Of a stretch of DNA of 64,000 nucleotides, positions 9,290-18,720 are shown piece by piece. This stretch comes from Pedobacter soli (lineage in GTDB: Bacteria > Bacteroidota > Bacteroidia > Sphingobacteriales > Sphingobacteriaceae), in the NCBI RefSeq assembly GCF_900101435.1, contig NZ_FMZH01000003.1, positions 310,001-374,000 of the forward strand, given 5' to 3'. Each line of letters begins with the position of its first letter. Positions within the stretch are counted from its first letter, which is position 1. The position numbers and the translations under genes were made by a program. The notes beneath the pieces were generated by a model. That model had not been told where the DNA came from and did no database searches. It saw only the letters and a list, made by a program, of their open reading frames with translations.

Positions 9290-9553
9290 TTAATCGACAA
9301 TAAATTCGTTACTGTCGTCCTCATCTTCTTCAGGAACATATTTTTCAATCGCCTGGCCAATGGCATTCACTTCTTCATCTTCTTCAAAAATGGGCAACTC
9401 GGTTTTATAATCCATTTTTAACCAGATAGATGAAGTATCCTTTTGAATCTGGATGTACTCCTTGCCTTCTTTAAAAATGGTGTACGAATCGTTTCCTTCA
9501 GGAAAAACTGAATAGTTGATGGGGCCAATTTCTATATCAAAAGGTTCTTGCAT
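9290..9553 (-). CDS. Small acidic protein of unknown function
   Basis: An 87-residue protein if translation starts at the ATG at 9553. An in-frame ATG at 9649 would add 32 residues that look non-coding in composition, so I reject it. The protein starts MQEPFDIEIGP, has short beta-type segments, and ends in a very acidic tail (FEEDEEVNAIG, VPEEDEDDSNEF). No signal peptide or Cys. I do not recognise the family; short acidic proteins of this type occur in related Bacteroidota as conserved hypotheticals. Confidence 0.7.
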   Translation of the reverse strand: MQEPFDIEIGPINYSVFPEGNDSYTIFKEGKEYIQIQKDTSSIWLKMDYKTELPIFEEDEEVNAIGQAIEKYVPEEDEDDSNEFIVD

Positions 9554-9725
9554 GTTTTCTTTTTTGTGTAAAGATAAAAACATTTGTTTGGGATACAGAA
9601 CACCAGAAGCGATAGTGGGTAAACACTTCATGAAATTACAATTAACCAAAAAATTACCTCTTATTGTTTAAAATTTGGGGTAATTATACTACTTTACGCC
9701 AAACTAACATAGTACGGATTAGAAG

Positions 9726-11108
9726 ATGAAGTTAACGTTTTGGGGTGCAGCACAACAGGTAACCGGCAGCATGCACCTGCTCGAAGTTGGGCATTATAAA
9801 ATACTGATAGATTGTGGATTGGATTATGAGAAGGAAACCTACCAGGAAGAAAACCAACAATTTCCTTTCGATCCGGCCAGTATAAACCTGGTTATTTTAA
9901 CCCATGCCCATATCGACCATTCCGGTAATTTACCTACTTTAGTTCGCCTGGGTTTTGATGGTCAGGTACTTTGCACTTCGCCAACAGCCGATTTAACTGC
10001 CATCTTATTGTTCGATTCGGTTGAGCTCTTTTTACGCAAGCAGAGCCGTAAACCACGCACCAAAAGAGGCAATTTTAGTGGCCCCAAACCTTTATATCTG
10101 CATAAACATGTAATGGATACTATTGATCGCTTTGTAACCATTGCTTTCAATAAACCTTTTAAAATAAATGGCGATATCAGCCTTACTTTTATCCCTGTTG
10201 GGCATTTATTGGGTGCAGCTGCAGCCGTTTTAACCATTAATGAGAATGGAGAGGAAAAGAAAATAGCTTTTACTGGCGATATCGGCCGCGAAAACTATCC
10301 TGTGCTTGTAAACCCTGAACCACTGCCAGAGGTTGATTATTTAGTGAGTGAAGCTACTTATGGTGGGCGTTTGCATACCAAAGATCAAACCCTCGAAGAA
10401 AGGCTGGTACAGGAAATTACCGAAGCCTGCATTAAAAGTCCCGGCAGGTTAATTATTCCTGCTTTTAGTATTGGACGTACTCAGTCGCTGGTTTTTGCGC
10501 TGAACCAGATCTTTACCAAAAAGCTGTTGCCACCTGTCCAGATTTTTGTAGATAGCCCCATGGCCATCCAGGCAACCGATGTTTACCGTAAGCACCACAA
10601 TCTGGTTAATCAGGAAGCAAAAGACTTTTACCAAACCATGGGTGACGAGTTCGAATTTGAGCACCTGGCTTATGTGCAAACCATGAAAGAGAGTAAAGAT
10701 GTTTCCAATTATTTCGATCCCTGCATTATCATTTCTTCAGCCGGGATGCTTGAAGGAGGGAGGATACAAGACCACTTGTATTACAACATCCAGAATTATT
10801 ATTGTACTATTCTTTTTATCGGATATTGCGCTAAAGGTACTTTGGGCTATAAATTATTAAGCGGGGCACCAATTGTACGCATTAAAGACCGCGAAATGAT
10901 GGTTTACGCCACTATTCGCCAAACCGATTTACTAAGTGGCCACGGCGACCACAACGATCTGGTAAAAACAGTTAAACAAACAGGCCACCCCAAAAAGGTA
11001 TTTTTGGTACACGGCGAAGATAAAAGCCTGCAAAGTTTAGCAACAGCTTTAAGCGAAGATGGATTTAATGTAGCAATCCCTGAAAGAGGAGAGGCATTTG
11101 AATTATAG
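9726..11108 (+). CDS. MBL-fold beta-CASP ribonuclease-like protein
   Basis: A 460-residue two-metal hydrolase of the beta-CASP branch of metallo-beta-lactamases, related to archaeal and eukaryotic CPSF-73-like RNA-processing nucleases. The zinc motif HAHIDH is at 60-65, further ligands lie in GHLLGAA and FTGDIGREN, and the beta-CASP domain follows with IIPAFSIGRTQ and IISSAGMLEGGRIQDH. The C-terminal RMMBL part has LSGHGDHNDL and FLVHGE. The KH domains of the archaeal enzymes are absent. It probably cleaves RNA in the cytoplasm; the substrate is unknown. It is followed by an AT-rich gap and convergent proA. Confidence 0.9.
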   Translation: MKLTFWGAAQQVTGSMHLLEVGHYKILIDCGLDYEKETYQEENQQFPFDPASINLVILTHAHIDHSGNLPTLVRLGFDGQVLCTSPTADLTAILLFDSVELFLRKQSRKPRTKRGNFSGPKPLYLHKHVMDTIDRFVTIAFNKPFKINGDISLTFIPVGHLLGAAAAVLTINENGEEKKIAFTGDIGRENYPVLVNPEPLPEVDYLVSEATYGGRLHTKDQTLEERLVQEITEACIKSPGRLIIPAFSIGRTQSLVFALNQIFTKKLLPPVQIFVDSPMAIQATDVYRKHHNLVNQEAKDFYQTMGDEFEFEHLAYVQTMKESKDVSNYFDPCIIISSAGMLEGGRIQDHLYYNIQNYYCTILFIGYCAKGTLGYKLLSGAPIVRIKDREMMVYATIRQTDLLSGHGDHNDLVKTVKQTGHPKKVFLVHGEDKSLQSLATALSEDGFNVAIPERGEAFEL

Positions 11109-11223
11109 TTGATCGTGTATGGTCTTATAGCTTATGGCCTAGTGCACAATACGGTTTGATTGGCATTCACTAATTGGTCATTGAAAATTGATAATTGGTT
11201 ATTCCATTTTACATCATCCATTA

Positions 11224-12471
11224 TTACCCTCTTATTTGTCCATTTCCCCTTACCACCCACTTGTAGCTGGTTAACTCCTCTAAACCCATAGGTCCACGGG
11301 CATGAAGTTTTTGAGTACTGATGCCTATTTCAGCACCAAGTCCAAATTGTGCACCATCGGTAAAACCTGTTGAGGCATTGGCATACACCGCAGCAGCATC
11401 TACCTCATTTAAAAAACGGGCAATATTAGCTGCATCCTCCGAAATAATCGCTTCGCTATGTTTTGAACTATAAGTAGCAATATGGTTCAGTGCATCGTTC
11501 AGGTTATTTACGACCTTAACCGCCAGTTTTAATGATAAAAATTCGGTGCCGAAATGTTCAGGTTTGGCCTGGTTTAACAATGAATCCGGGTAAGTTCCTT
11601 GCAATGCAGCATAGCTTTTTTCATCGGCATACAATTCTACATTTCCATCCGCCAGGGGCGATAAAAGTGCAGGCAAATCGTCCAGTCTATTTTCATTAAT
11701 TAACACACAATCTAAAGCATTACATACGCTTACCCTTCTGGTTTTGGCATTAAAAATAATGGCTTTGCCTTTCTCCAAATTTCCCGATTCGTCGAAATAA
11801 GTATGTACAATGCCTGCTCCGGTTTCAATTACGGGTATTTTACTGTTTTCGCGCACATAATTAATCAGCGATTGGCTCCCCCGCGGAATCAACACATCAA
11901 CAAAACCGCGTGCATTTAATAAAGCTTCGGTTGCAGCGCGTTCTGCGGGTAGCAAGGTGAGCACATCCCTGTTAATGGTATGTCGGTCTAATACCTCATG
12001 AATGACTTTAGTAATAGCCAGATTTGAAAATTCCGCGTCGCTACCGCCTTTTAACACGGCCACATTACCGGTTTTAAAACACAATGAAAATACATCGGCG
12101 GTTACATTCGGGCGGGCTTCATAAATTACACCAACAACCCCCAATGGCACACTAACTTTTTGGATATGTAATTGATTATCCAGCGTTTTATCAGAAAGTA
12201 CCTTCCCCAATGGGCTGTTTAAGCCGGCAACATTTTTAAGATCATTGGCAATATCTTCAATACGCGCTGTAGTTAGTTTCAAACGATCGTATTTGGGGTC
12301 TTCGATTGGCATTCTAACTAAATCCTTAGCGTTCTCAGTAAGAATTTCAGCGGCGTTTGCCACCAAAGCAGCAGCCACCTCTGTCAAAACAGTATTGATG
12401 GTTTCCTTAGTCAAGCTAACCATGGTCCGGCTGGCTTGCTGTGCCTTTTCGAAGTATTGTTTATAATCCAT
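11224..12471 (-). CDS. proA: Glutamate-5-semialdehyde dehydrogenase ProA
   Basis: The second step of proline synthesis: NADPH-dependent reduction of glutamyl-5-phosphate to glutamate-5-semialdehyde. 415 residues, normal length. The aldehyde dehydrogenase-type catalytic Cys250 lies in [12 protein letters not shown]; other family marks are [15 protein letters not shown] (from 109), [12 protein letters not shown] and the C-terminal [20 protein letters not shown]. It lies 115 bases downstream of proB on the same strand, so the two probably share a transcript, although the gap holds a repeat-like sequence. Confidence 0.97.
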   Translation of the reverse strand: MDYKQYFEKAQQASRTMVSLTKETINTVLTEVAAALVANAAEILTENAKDLVRMPIEDPKYDRLKLTTARIEDIANDLKNVAGLNSPLGKVLSDKTLDNQLHIQKVSVPLGVVGVIYEARPNVTADVFSLCFKTGNVAVLKGGSDAEFSNLAITKVIHEVLDRHTINRDVLTLLPAERAATEALLNARGFVDVLIPRGSQSLINYVRENSKIPVIETGAGIVHTYFDESGNLEKGKAIIFNAKTRRVSVCNALDCVLINENRLDDLPALLSPLADGNVELYADEKSYAALQGTYPDSLLNQAKPEHFGTEFLSLKLAVKVVNNLNDALNHIATYSSKHSEAIISEDAANIARFLNEVDAAAVYANASTGFTDGAQFGLGAEIGISTQKLHARGPMGLEELTSYKWVVRGNGQIRG

Positions 12472-12481
12472 TGTTCTTTTG

Positions 12482-12586
12482 TTACCACAGAGACTACCGA
12501 GTTTTCACAGAGAAAAAGAGGATACAATTACTTCCCTGTAATAAAACCACTGAGTTGCTTTGGTCTTTATGCTTTAGTCTTTCAGC
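12482..12586. repeat. Intergenic ACCACAGAG-type repeat between proB and proA
   Basis: The 115-base proB-proA gap contains ACCACAGAG and TTTCACAGAG segments, then ACCACTGAGTTGCTTTGG. This sort of sequence is common as dispersed, non-coding filler in Bacteroidota genomes. Similar CACAG-rich segments occur near 18008 and 60500 in this window. The role is unknown; confirmation needs a genome-wide search. Confidence 0.4.
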
Positions 12587-13666
12587 TTAAATAGCCGAAT
12601 AAAAATAATCGTAATGTACCAGCGCTTTTTGTTTTTTCTGCCCAATTCGCTCCCGGGCCTTATCCGATCCGTATTCTGCTATACCTAAACCAATTAAATT
12701 ATTTTGTTCATCAATAATTTTAATAATATCGCCTTTTAAAAAGTCGCTTTGTATTTCAATAATCCCTACGGGCAATAAACTGGTAGCTTTGCCCGATGTT
12801 AATACCGTTTTAGCACCATCATTCAATTTTACAATACCGGTTGCGGCCGTTTCTGAATGGGCAATCCATTTTTTCTTACCCGATTTACTTTTTTCGGGCA
12901 CAAAACGGGTATGCACCAATTCGTTATTTAATAAAGAAGTAAGCACATTATCTTTCGTTCCATTAGCAATATGAACCGTGATACCCAGTTTGGCAACCTT
13001 TTGCGCCATGGTCGATTTGGTAATCATGCCTCCACGACCAAATTGCGATTTACCGGTTTGGATAAAAGAGGCCAGGTTAGCTACCGAACCGTTAATTTCC
13101 TGAATAACCTCTGACCCTTCAATTTTGGGATCGCCATTATAAATCCCATTCACATTCGACAAAATAATTAAAGCATCGGCATTGAGCATCGAGGCAATTA
13201 AACCCGCCAGCTCATCGTTATCGGTAAACATCAGCTCCGTAACCGATACCACATCATTTTCATTCACCACCGGAATCACTTCGTTCTGAAGTAAAATCTG
13301 CAGGCAGTTTTTCATATTCAAATAGTGGGCGCGATCGCGAAAATCTTCTTTCGTTACCAGCACCTGCGCGCATTTTATGGCATGTTCCGCAAAGAAATTA
13401 GCGTAGGTATTAATTAATTTCACCTGACCAATAGCAGCCAGTAATTGCCTTGTGGTTACAGCATCTTGCTTTTCAGAAACCTTGATTAAGCTTCTTCCCG
13501 AAGCAACCGCTCCTGAAGACACCAAAATAACCTCGATACCCTGTTTTTTAATTTCAGCAAGCTGGTTTACCAGATGCTGAATCCGGTTCTCATCGGGCAG
13601 TCCGTTTTCCTGAGTAATGACATTCGAACCTACTTTGACAACAATTTTTTTATACCCGGATTTCAT
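12587..13666 (-). CDS. proB: Glutamate 5-kinase ProB with C-terminal PUA domain
   Basis: The first and normally feedback-controlled step of proline synthesis, phosphorylating glutamate. 359 residues. The amino-acid kinase domain spans about 1-255 (KIVVKVGSNVIT, ILVSSGAVASG, VVNENDVVSVTEL, FGRGGMITK); a PUA domain follows from about 270 (GIVKLNDGAKTVL onward). The PUA domain is the form found in the Escherichia coli enzyme. It is the upstream gene of the proBA pair; the promoter should lie in the repeat-containing region above 13667. Confidence 0.97.
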   Translation of the reverse strand: MKSGYKKIVVKVGSNVITQENGLPDENRIQHLVNQLAEIKKQGIEVILVSSGAVASGRSLIKVSEKQDAVTTRQLLAAIGQVKLINTYANFFAEHAIKCAQVLVTKEDFRDRAHYLNMKNCLQILLQNEVIPVVNENDVVSVTELMFTDNDELAGLIASMLNADALIILSNVNGIYNGDPKIEGSEVIQEINGSVANLASFIQTGKSQFGRGGMITKSTMAQKVAKLGITVHIANGTKDNVLTSLLNNELVHTRFVPEKSKSGKKKWIAHSETAATGIVKLNDGAKTVLTSGKATSLLPVGIIEIQSDFLKGDIIKIIDEQNNLIGLGIAEYGSDKARERIGQKKQKALVHYDYFYSAI

Positions 13667-14022
13667 TTTATGCTTAAAACTATTTGATGTGGCAATTTAG
13701 CACGTTTTTTCATAATAAAGGGCAATATCTATAGGCTTAATGGATTTTTACGAAAATGATAATGAGTTTGGCGTTGAGCGGCTTGCTCACTGTGTTGATT
13801 AATCAGTTTTCGGTTATCCGTTTTCAATTGGCAGTTGCCATGAACAGTTAACCACCATGCCACTAATGAACAAATGACAAATGAACCACTGAACGATTGA
13901 GTTTGTAACCGATTAACCAGTTTAAACCATTAAACAGCTAAGCGCCACGCTACTAATGAACTAATGACAAATGAACTATTAAACTAAATTATTAAATTGC
14001 ATTAAACCTAAATCGAATCATA
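13667..14022. repeat. Gene-free region of 356 bases with short intergenic repeats
   Basis: No gene is seen. It holds two direct copies of an ACTAATGAAC, AATGACAAATGAAC segment (from about 13862 and 13952, 90 bases apart), and GTTATCCG..CAATTGGCAGTTGC at 13814-13838, which recurs with two changes at 23229-23254. The promoters of proB (leftward) and of the S9 peptidase gene (rightward) must lie here; neither matches the consensus well enough to place. Confidence 0.55.
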
Positions 14023-16173
14023 ATGAAACGTATCTTACCGGGGCTAATATTGCTCAGTGCAATTACGGCATGTAACAACCCTCAAAAAAAAGAAATGAAA
14101 GCGATTAAATGGCCTGATGCCAAAGCTCCAGTTGCCGAAATTATACCTCACACAAGAGCCATACATGGCGATACCGTGGTAGATAACTACTACTGGATGA
14201 TTGACTACTTTAAAAAAGGTCCTGACAGCACCAAAGTTGTTGATTATCTGAAAGCCGAAAACGCCTATCTGGATACGATGATGAAAAGTACTGATGCCTT
14301 TCAAGCCGATTTGTTTAAAGAAATGAAAGGCCGGATTAAAGAAAAAGATGAATCCGTACCAGTTTTCAAAAATGGCTATTTCTATTACTCACGTACCGAA
14401 GATGGCCAGCAATACTATAAATATTGCCGTAAAAAAGGAAGCTTATCTGCTGCCGAAGAAATATTACTGGATGTAGATCAGTTGGCCAAAGGGCACGCCT
14501 ACTACAGCGCAACGGGTTTTAGCGTAAGTCCTGATAATAAATTACTGGCCTTTGGGGTAGACCAGGTTTCGCGCCGCCAGTACACGATTAATATCAAAAA
14601 CTTAGAAACAGGCGAAATTTTAAAAGATGCCATTCCAAACACAGAAGGTGGCGTAGCCTGGGCCAACGATAATAAAACATTCTTTTATACGGCTAAAAAC
14701 GCAGTTACTTTACTTAGCGAGAAAATTAAAAAACATACGCTCGGTACCGATGCCAAAGCCGATGCAGTGGTTTACGATGAGAAAGACAACACCAATTACA
14801 TCGGGGTTGGCAAATCGAAAAACGGCAGGTACATCTTCATTGTTTCACAAGGAACATTAACTGCCGAATATAAGATGATTGATGCCGATCATCCTGAAAC
14901 ACCCTTTAAAGTATTTGCTGCCCGCTCAAAAGATGTTTTGTACGATGTAATGCCTGTTGATGATAAATTTTTGATTCTAACCAATTGGAACGCCAAAAAC
15001 TTCCGCTTAATGGAATGCCCTTTGGATAAAACTGCGAAGGAGAACTGGAAAGAAGTAATTCCGCACCGTGCCGATGTGCTGCTGGAAGGAGCGGATGAGT
15101 TTAAAGATTATACCGTTTTAAGCGAGCGTAAAAATGGCCTGACCGAACTGCGTGTATTAAAAAAAGATGGGAGCGATTACTACATCAAATTTGATGAGCC
15201 GGTTTATGATGCCGGAGTAGGCTCAAACCCCGAATACAACAGTACCACACTCCGTTATAACTATACTTCCTTAACCACCCCGAATTCGGTTTACGACTAT
15301 AATCTGATCAAAAAAGACCAAAAACTGATGAAACAGCAGGAGGTTGTAGGTGGCTATAACCCCAAAGACTATGTAACAGAGCGTGTTTTTGCTACAGCTA
15401 AAGATGGCACAAAAGTTCCGGTGGCACTGGTTTATAAAAAAGGTTTTGAGAAAAACGGCAAATCGCCTTTGTTACTTTATGGTTATGGATCTTATGGCTC
15501 AAATTCCGATGTATACTTTTCATCACCACGTTTAAGTTTGCTTAACCGGGGCTTCGTATTTGCCATTGCCAACATCCGCGGCGGACAGGAAATGGGGCGC
15601 CAGTGGTACGAAGACGGTAAACTGATGAAGAAGAAAAACACCTTTACCGATTTCATTGCAGCCGGCGAGTACCTGATTGAACAGAAATACACCTCAAAAG
15701 GCCATTTGTATGCGCATGGCGGAAGTGCAGGCGGTCTGCTAATGGGTGCTGTGGTGAATATGGCTCCCGATTTATGGAATGGTGTAATTGCCGATGTACC
15801 TTTTGTTGATGTTGTTAATACCATGCTGGATGAAAGCATCCCGCTTACTACCAACGAGTTCGATGAGTGGGGTAACCCTAAACAAAAGGCTGCTTACGAT
15901 TACATGAAAAGCTATTCGCCTTATGAGAATGTTGAGAAAAAAGCCTATCCAAACATTCTGGTTACTACCGGGCTGCACGACAGTCAGGTGCAATATTTTG
16001 AACCTGCCAAATGGGTAGCCAAGTTAAGGGCAACCAAAACCGATAAAAATGTTTTATTGCTTAAAACCAATATGGAATTTGGACATGGCGGTGCTTCCGG
16101 CCGTTTCGATTACCTTAAAGATGTTTCCTTAAGATGGGCATTTTTATTTGCTCTGGAGGGAATCGATAAATAG
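14023..16173 (+). CDS. S9A prolyl oligopeptidase-family peptidase (oligopeptidase B-like), lipoprotein
   Basis: A 716-residue serine peptidase. The N-terminus carries a lipoprotein signal (AITAC, Cys17), so it is anchored at an envelope membrane. The beta-propeller spans about 40-440 and the alpha/beta-hydrolase domain follows. The catalytic triad is Ser568 in HGGSAGGLLMG, Asp653 in GLHDSQV and His688 in FGHGGASGR; the spacings of 85 and 35 equal those of oligopeptidase B. These enzymes cut short peptides after basic or proline residues; which is preferred here is not readable with confidence. The gene is followed by an inverted repeat. Confidence 0.95.
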   Translation: MKRILPGLILLSAITACNNPQKKEMKAIKWPDAKAPVAEIIPHTRAIHGDTVVDNYYWMIDYFKKGPDSTKVVDYLKAENAYLDTMMKSTDAFQADLFKEMKGRIKEKDESVPVFKNGYFYYSRTEDGQQYYKYCRKKGSLSAAEEILLDVDQLAKGHAYYSATGFSVSPDNKLLAFGVDQVSRRQYTINIKNLETGEILKDAIPNTEGGVAWANDNKTFFYTAKNAVTLLSEKIKKHTLGTDAKADAVVYDEKDNTNYIGVGKSKNGRYIFIVSQGTLTAEYKMIDADHPETPFKVFAARSKDVLYDVMPVDDKFLILTNWNAKNFRLMECPLDKTAKENWKEVIPHRADVLLEGADEFKDYTVLSERKNGLTELRVLKKDGSDYYIKFDEPVYDAGVGSNPEYNSTTLRYNYTSLTTPNSVYDYNLIKKDQKLMKQQEVVGGYNPKDYVTERVFATAKDGTKVPVALVYKKGFEKNGKSPLLLYGYGSYGSNSDVYFSSPRLSLLNRGFVFAIANIRGGQEMGRQWYEDGKLMKKKNTFTDFIAAGEYLIEQKYTSKGHLYAHGGSAGGLLMGAVVNMAPDLWNGVIADVPFVDVVNTMLDESIPLTTNEFDEWGNPKQKAAYDYMKSYSPYENVEKKAYPNILVTTGLHDSQVQYFEPAKWVAKLRATKTDKNVLLLKTNMEFGHGGASGRFDYLKDVSLRWAFLFALEGIDK

Positions 16174-16191
16174 TTTTTTCTTATTACTTTA

Positions 16192-16245
16192 TCATGCGAG
16201 CTTGTCGAAGAACTTTCCAATCGTGTTTCGACAGGCTCAACATGA
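16192..16245. repeat. Imperfect inverted repeat after the S9 peptidase gene
   Basis: The left arm 16192-16209 (TCATGCGAGCTTGTCGAA) pairs with the right arm 16227-16245 over about 18 positions with few mismatches, with a 17-base loop. The right arm carries TTCGACAGGCTCAACATGA, a string I recognise as common in intergenic DNA of many bacteria. It may serve as a transcript end between the peptidase gene and the membrane-protein gene at 16273. Confidence 0.6.
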
Positions 16246-16272
16246 CACCCTTTATTTTTACCAATAACCTAC

Positions 16273-16725
16273 ATGAACACCAAACTAAAAACACTCCAAA
16301 TCATTCACACGGCCTTATGCTCGGGCGTTTTCCTTTTTGCACTGGTAACCATTTTCCTTAACCGCGAAATCATGTTTTTTGACGCCAACCCTAAAACCAC
16401 TTCGCCCTTTAACCCCATCTTTCCAATTATGGGGCTAATCACCATCTCTGCAAGTATTTTCTTTTTCAGAAACTTAATAGCCAAAATAGATAAAACTGCC
16501 TCTGCCGACACTAAAATCAACATGTACCAAAGTGCATTCATTATTAGCTCTGCACTTTTAGAAGGCGGTGCGTTGTTTAATATTGTGGGCTTTTTCATGA
16601 CCCACAATTCATTCTTTCTCATTTTCGGTGCGGCTAATTTTATTTTTTTAGTGCTTAAAAGGCCAACCAAAGATAAATTGATTTCCGCCTTACAATTGCA
16701 ATACCCGGATACAGAGGCTTTGTAA
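16273..16725 (+). CDS. Small integral membrane protein of unknown function
   Basis: A 150-residue protein with four predicted membrane segments (about 10-30, 50-67, 85-107 and 110-127) and a short, charged C-terminal tail. No Cys or His clusters, no motif that I recognise. It lies between the S9 peptidase and an M16 peptidase gene, 26 bases upstream of the latter. The end of this gene overlaps the promoter region of the M16 gene. Confidence 0.75.
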   Translation: MNTKLKTLQIIHTALCSGVFLFALVTIFLNREIMFFDANPKTTSPFNPIFPIMGLITISASIFFFRNLIAKIDKTASADTKINMYQSAFIISSALLEGGALFNIVGFFMTHNSFFLIFGAANFIFLVLKRPTKDKLISALQLQYPDTEAL

Positions 16726-16736
16726 GCAATTAGCCT

Positions 16737-16744
16737 TATCTTTG
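16737..16744 (+). promoter_or_regulatory. TATCTTTG -7 element directly before the M16 peptidase gene
   Basis: An exact TAnnTTTG match ends only 7 bases before the ATG at 16752. If used, the transcript would begin at or next to the start codon. The only TTTG upstream (16719-16722) is 14 bases away, shorter than usual, so this is moderate evidence. Confidence 0.4.
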
Positions 16745-16751
16745 CCGATCA

Positions 16752-17984
16752 ATGGAATACAATGTTCATACTTTACCCAATGGCATACGCTTACTGCATG
16801 TGCCATCGGCTTCAGCCATATCGCATGCCTGCATCATTATCAATACCGGTTCGCGCGATGAACCTGATCAAAAAGCAGGTTTGGCCCATTTTATCGAGCA
16901 CTTAATTTTTAAGCGTACCGAAAAACGCAGTACCAACCAAATTTTAAACCGTTTGGAAAGCATTGGTGCCGATTTAAATGCCTATACCACCAAAGAATAT
17001 ACCTGTGTTCATGCTTCTTTTCTAAATCCTTATTTAGATCGCACTTTAGAGCTCTTTAATGATATTATTTTCCATTCTACTTTCCCCGAAGAGGAGATGG
17101 ATAAAGAAAAAAGTGTGATTCTGGATGAAATTGCCTCTTACTTGGATCAACCTGAAGAAGCCATTAACGATGATTTTGAAGACATGCTCTTTGCTGGTCA
17201 TCCAATGGGTAACAATATTTTAGGTACAACCGAATCCGTACAGGCTTTTACCCGCGAGGATGTAATCAATTTCAGAAAAGCCAATTATCGCACCAATGAA
17301 ATTGTGGTGGCAGTTTTGGGCAACTATACCTTAAACCAGGTTGTAAATAAAGGAAGTAAACATTTTGCCAATGTAGAGCAGAATACACCCAACCAACAAA
17401 GGGTAAAGCCTTCCATTTTGCCACAAAGCAATACCACCATTTACAAACCCATTATGCAAGCGCATTGTATTTTGGGTACACAAGCCTACACTACACACCA
17501 GACAGAAAAAGTGCCTTTAATGCTATTAAACAATTACTTTGGCGGTAATGGCATGAGTTCGGTGTTAAACCTGCAAATCAGAGAGAAATACGGCATTGCC
17601 TACACCATCGAATCAAATTTTTCGCCCTTAAGCGATACTGGTATCTTTTCGATCTACTTTGGTACCGACAAAGAAAAACAGGCTAAAGCACTTTCGCTGA
17701 TCTTTAAAGAGATTAAAAAATTAAAAGATAATCCCTTAAATGAGCTGCAACTGCAAAAGGCCAAAAACAAATTTATTGGTCAGATTGCACTGGGCGAAGA
17801 AAACCGGATTGGTTTAATTATATCAATGGCCAAAAGCCTTATCGACCATAATAAAATTGATTCGCTCGAAACCGTTTTCGGGAAAATTAATGCCGTTACC
17901 ACCAAACAGATGGCACAGGTAGTAAACGAAGTGCTCGATATCGATAAGTTGAATATCTTTACTTTCTCGCCAATAGCGGAATAA
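16752..17984 (+). CDS. M16-family zinc peptidase (processing-peptidase/insulinase type)
   Basis: A 410-residue peptidase. The inverted zinc motif HxxEH is at 46-50 (HFIEH), with the downstream Glu ligand in the segment EKSVILDEIASYL. The C-terminal half is the inactive M16 domain (GMSSVLNLQIREKYGIAYTI). The size equals a half-insulinase such as the mitochondrial processing peptidase beta subunit or Bacillus YmxG (PepR). No signal peptide, so it probably acts in the cytoplasm on short peptides. It is not accompanied by a paired inactive subunit. The def gene follows 103 bases downstream. Confidence 0.93.
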   Translation: MEYNVHTLPNGIRLLHVPSASAISHACIIINTGSRDEPDQKAGLAHFIEHLIFKRTEKRSTNQILNRLESIGADLNAYTTKEYTCVHASFLNPYLDRTLELFNDIIFHSTFPEEEMDKEKSVILDEIASYLDQPEEAINDDFEDMLFAGHPMGNNILGTTESVQAFTREDVINFRKANYRTNEIVVAVLGNYTLNQVVNKGSKHFANVEQNTPNQQRVKPSILPQSNTTIYKPIMQAHCILGTQAYTTHQTEKVPLMLLNNYFGGNGMSSVLNLQIREKYGIAYTIESNFSPLSDTGIFSIYFGTDKEKQAKALSLIFKEIKKLKDNPLNELQLQKAKNKFIGQIALGEENRIGLIISMAKSLIDHNKIDSLETVFGKINAVTTKQMAQVVNEVLDIDKLNIFTFSPIAE

Positions 17985-18007
17985 TTGTTAAATTTGCATT
18001 AAATTAA

Positions 18008-18070
18008 CCACAGGTAACAGGATGAACATAGATAGGAGCAAGAACCTATCCTTACCTGATCGATCCGTGG
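18008..18070. repeat. Nested hairpin between the M16 gene and def
   Basis: CAGGTAA at 18011-18017 pairs with TTACCTG at 18052-18058, CCAC at 18008-18011 can pair with GTGG at 18067-18070, and an inner stem GATAGG (18031-18036) pairs with CCTATC (18045-18050). It could be an ordinary intergenic repeat or a structured leader of def, whose ATG is 18 bases past it. Confidence 0.45.
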
Positions 18071-18087
18071 AAAAAAAATAGAATACA

Positions 18088-18648
18088 ATGAAATTACCAA
18101 TAGTAGCTTACGGCGATCCTGTTCTAAAAAAAATAGGAACCGAAATAGATAAAGATTACCCCGAATTAAAACAATTGATTAGCGACATGTTCGACACCAT
18201 GTATTATGCAAACGGGGTGGGACTGGCGGCGCCACAAATTGGCTTACCAATCCGCTTATTCATTGTAGATACTGGTGATGATGAAGATGGCACAAAAGGC
18301 TACAAAAGGGTATTTATTAACGCCGAAATTTTAGAAGAAACCGGCGAGCCCTGGAGCTTTAACGAAGGCTGTTTAAGCATTCCTGACATCAGAGAGAACA
18401 TTTTGCGCAAACCGAACATCAAGGTTAATTATTTCGACGAAAACTGGGTAGAGCATACCGAAGATGTTGATGGGTTAGCCGCCCGCGTAATTCAGCATGA
18501 ATACGACCACATTGAAGGAAAATTATTTACCGACAAAGTAAGTGTATTGCGTAAAACCATGCTTAAAAGTAAACTCGATGCCATTTCAAAAGGAAATATC
18601 AAAACTGATTACAAAATGAAGTTTCCTAACAAAAGTAAAAAGAGATAA
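18088..18648 (+). CDS. def: Peptide deformylase
   Basis: Removes the formyl group from the N-terminal methionine of new proteins, an essential metal enzyme. 186 residues. All three family motifs are present: GVGLAAPQIG (motif 1), EGCLSIP with the metal-binding Cys (motif 2) and QHEYDH with the two His ligands and catalytic Glu (motif 3). There is no fmt next to it, unlike in many bacteria. A strong terminator follows, so it ends its transcription unit. Confidence 0.98.
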   Translation: MKLPIVAYGDPVLKKIGTEIDKDYPELKQLISDMFDTMYYANGVGLAAPQIGLPIRLFIVDTGDDEDGTKGYKRVFINAEILEETGEPWSFNEGCLSIPDIRENILRKPNIKVNYFDENWVEHTEDVDGLAARVIQHEYDHIEGKLFTDKVSVLRKTMLKSKLDAISKGNIKTDYKMKFPNKSKKR

Positions 18649-18667
18649 GTTTTAATTGTAAGATGTT

Positions 18668-18702
18668 AAAGGGAAAATGGAAACGTTTTCCCTTTTTTTT
18701 TG
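18668..18702 (+). terminator. Intrinsic terminator after def
   Basis: A perfect 10-pair stem, AAAGGGAAAA at 18668-18677 with TTTTCCCTTT at 18686-18695, is followed by a run of T. It lies 20 bases after the def stop codon. Confidence 0.9.
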
Positions 18703-18720
18703 TTGCCTAAATACTAAGTG

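Noticed and set aside
16305..16670. A 121-codon minus-strand frame opposite the small membrane protein
   Set aside because: The plus-strand frame has a convincing membrane-protein pattern and good gene spacing, and the antisense frame mirrors its hydrophobic codons.
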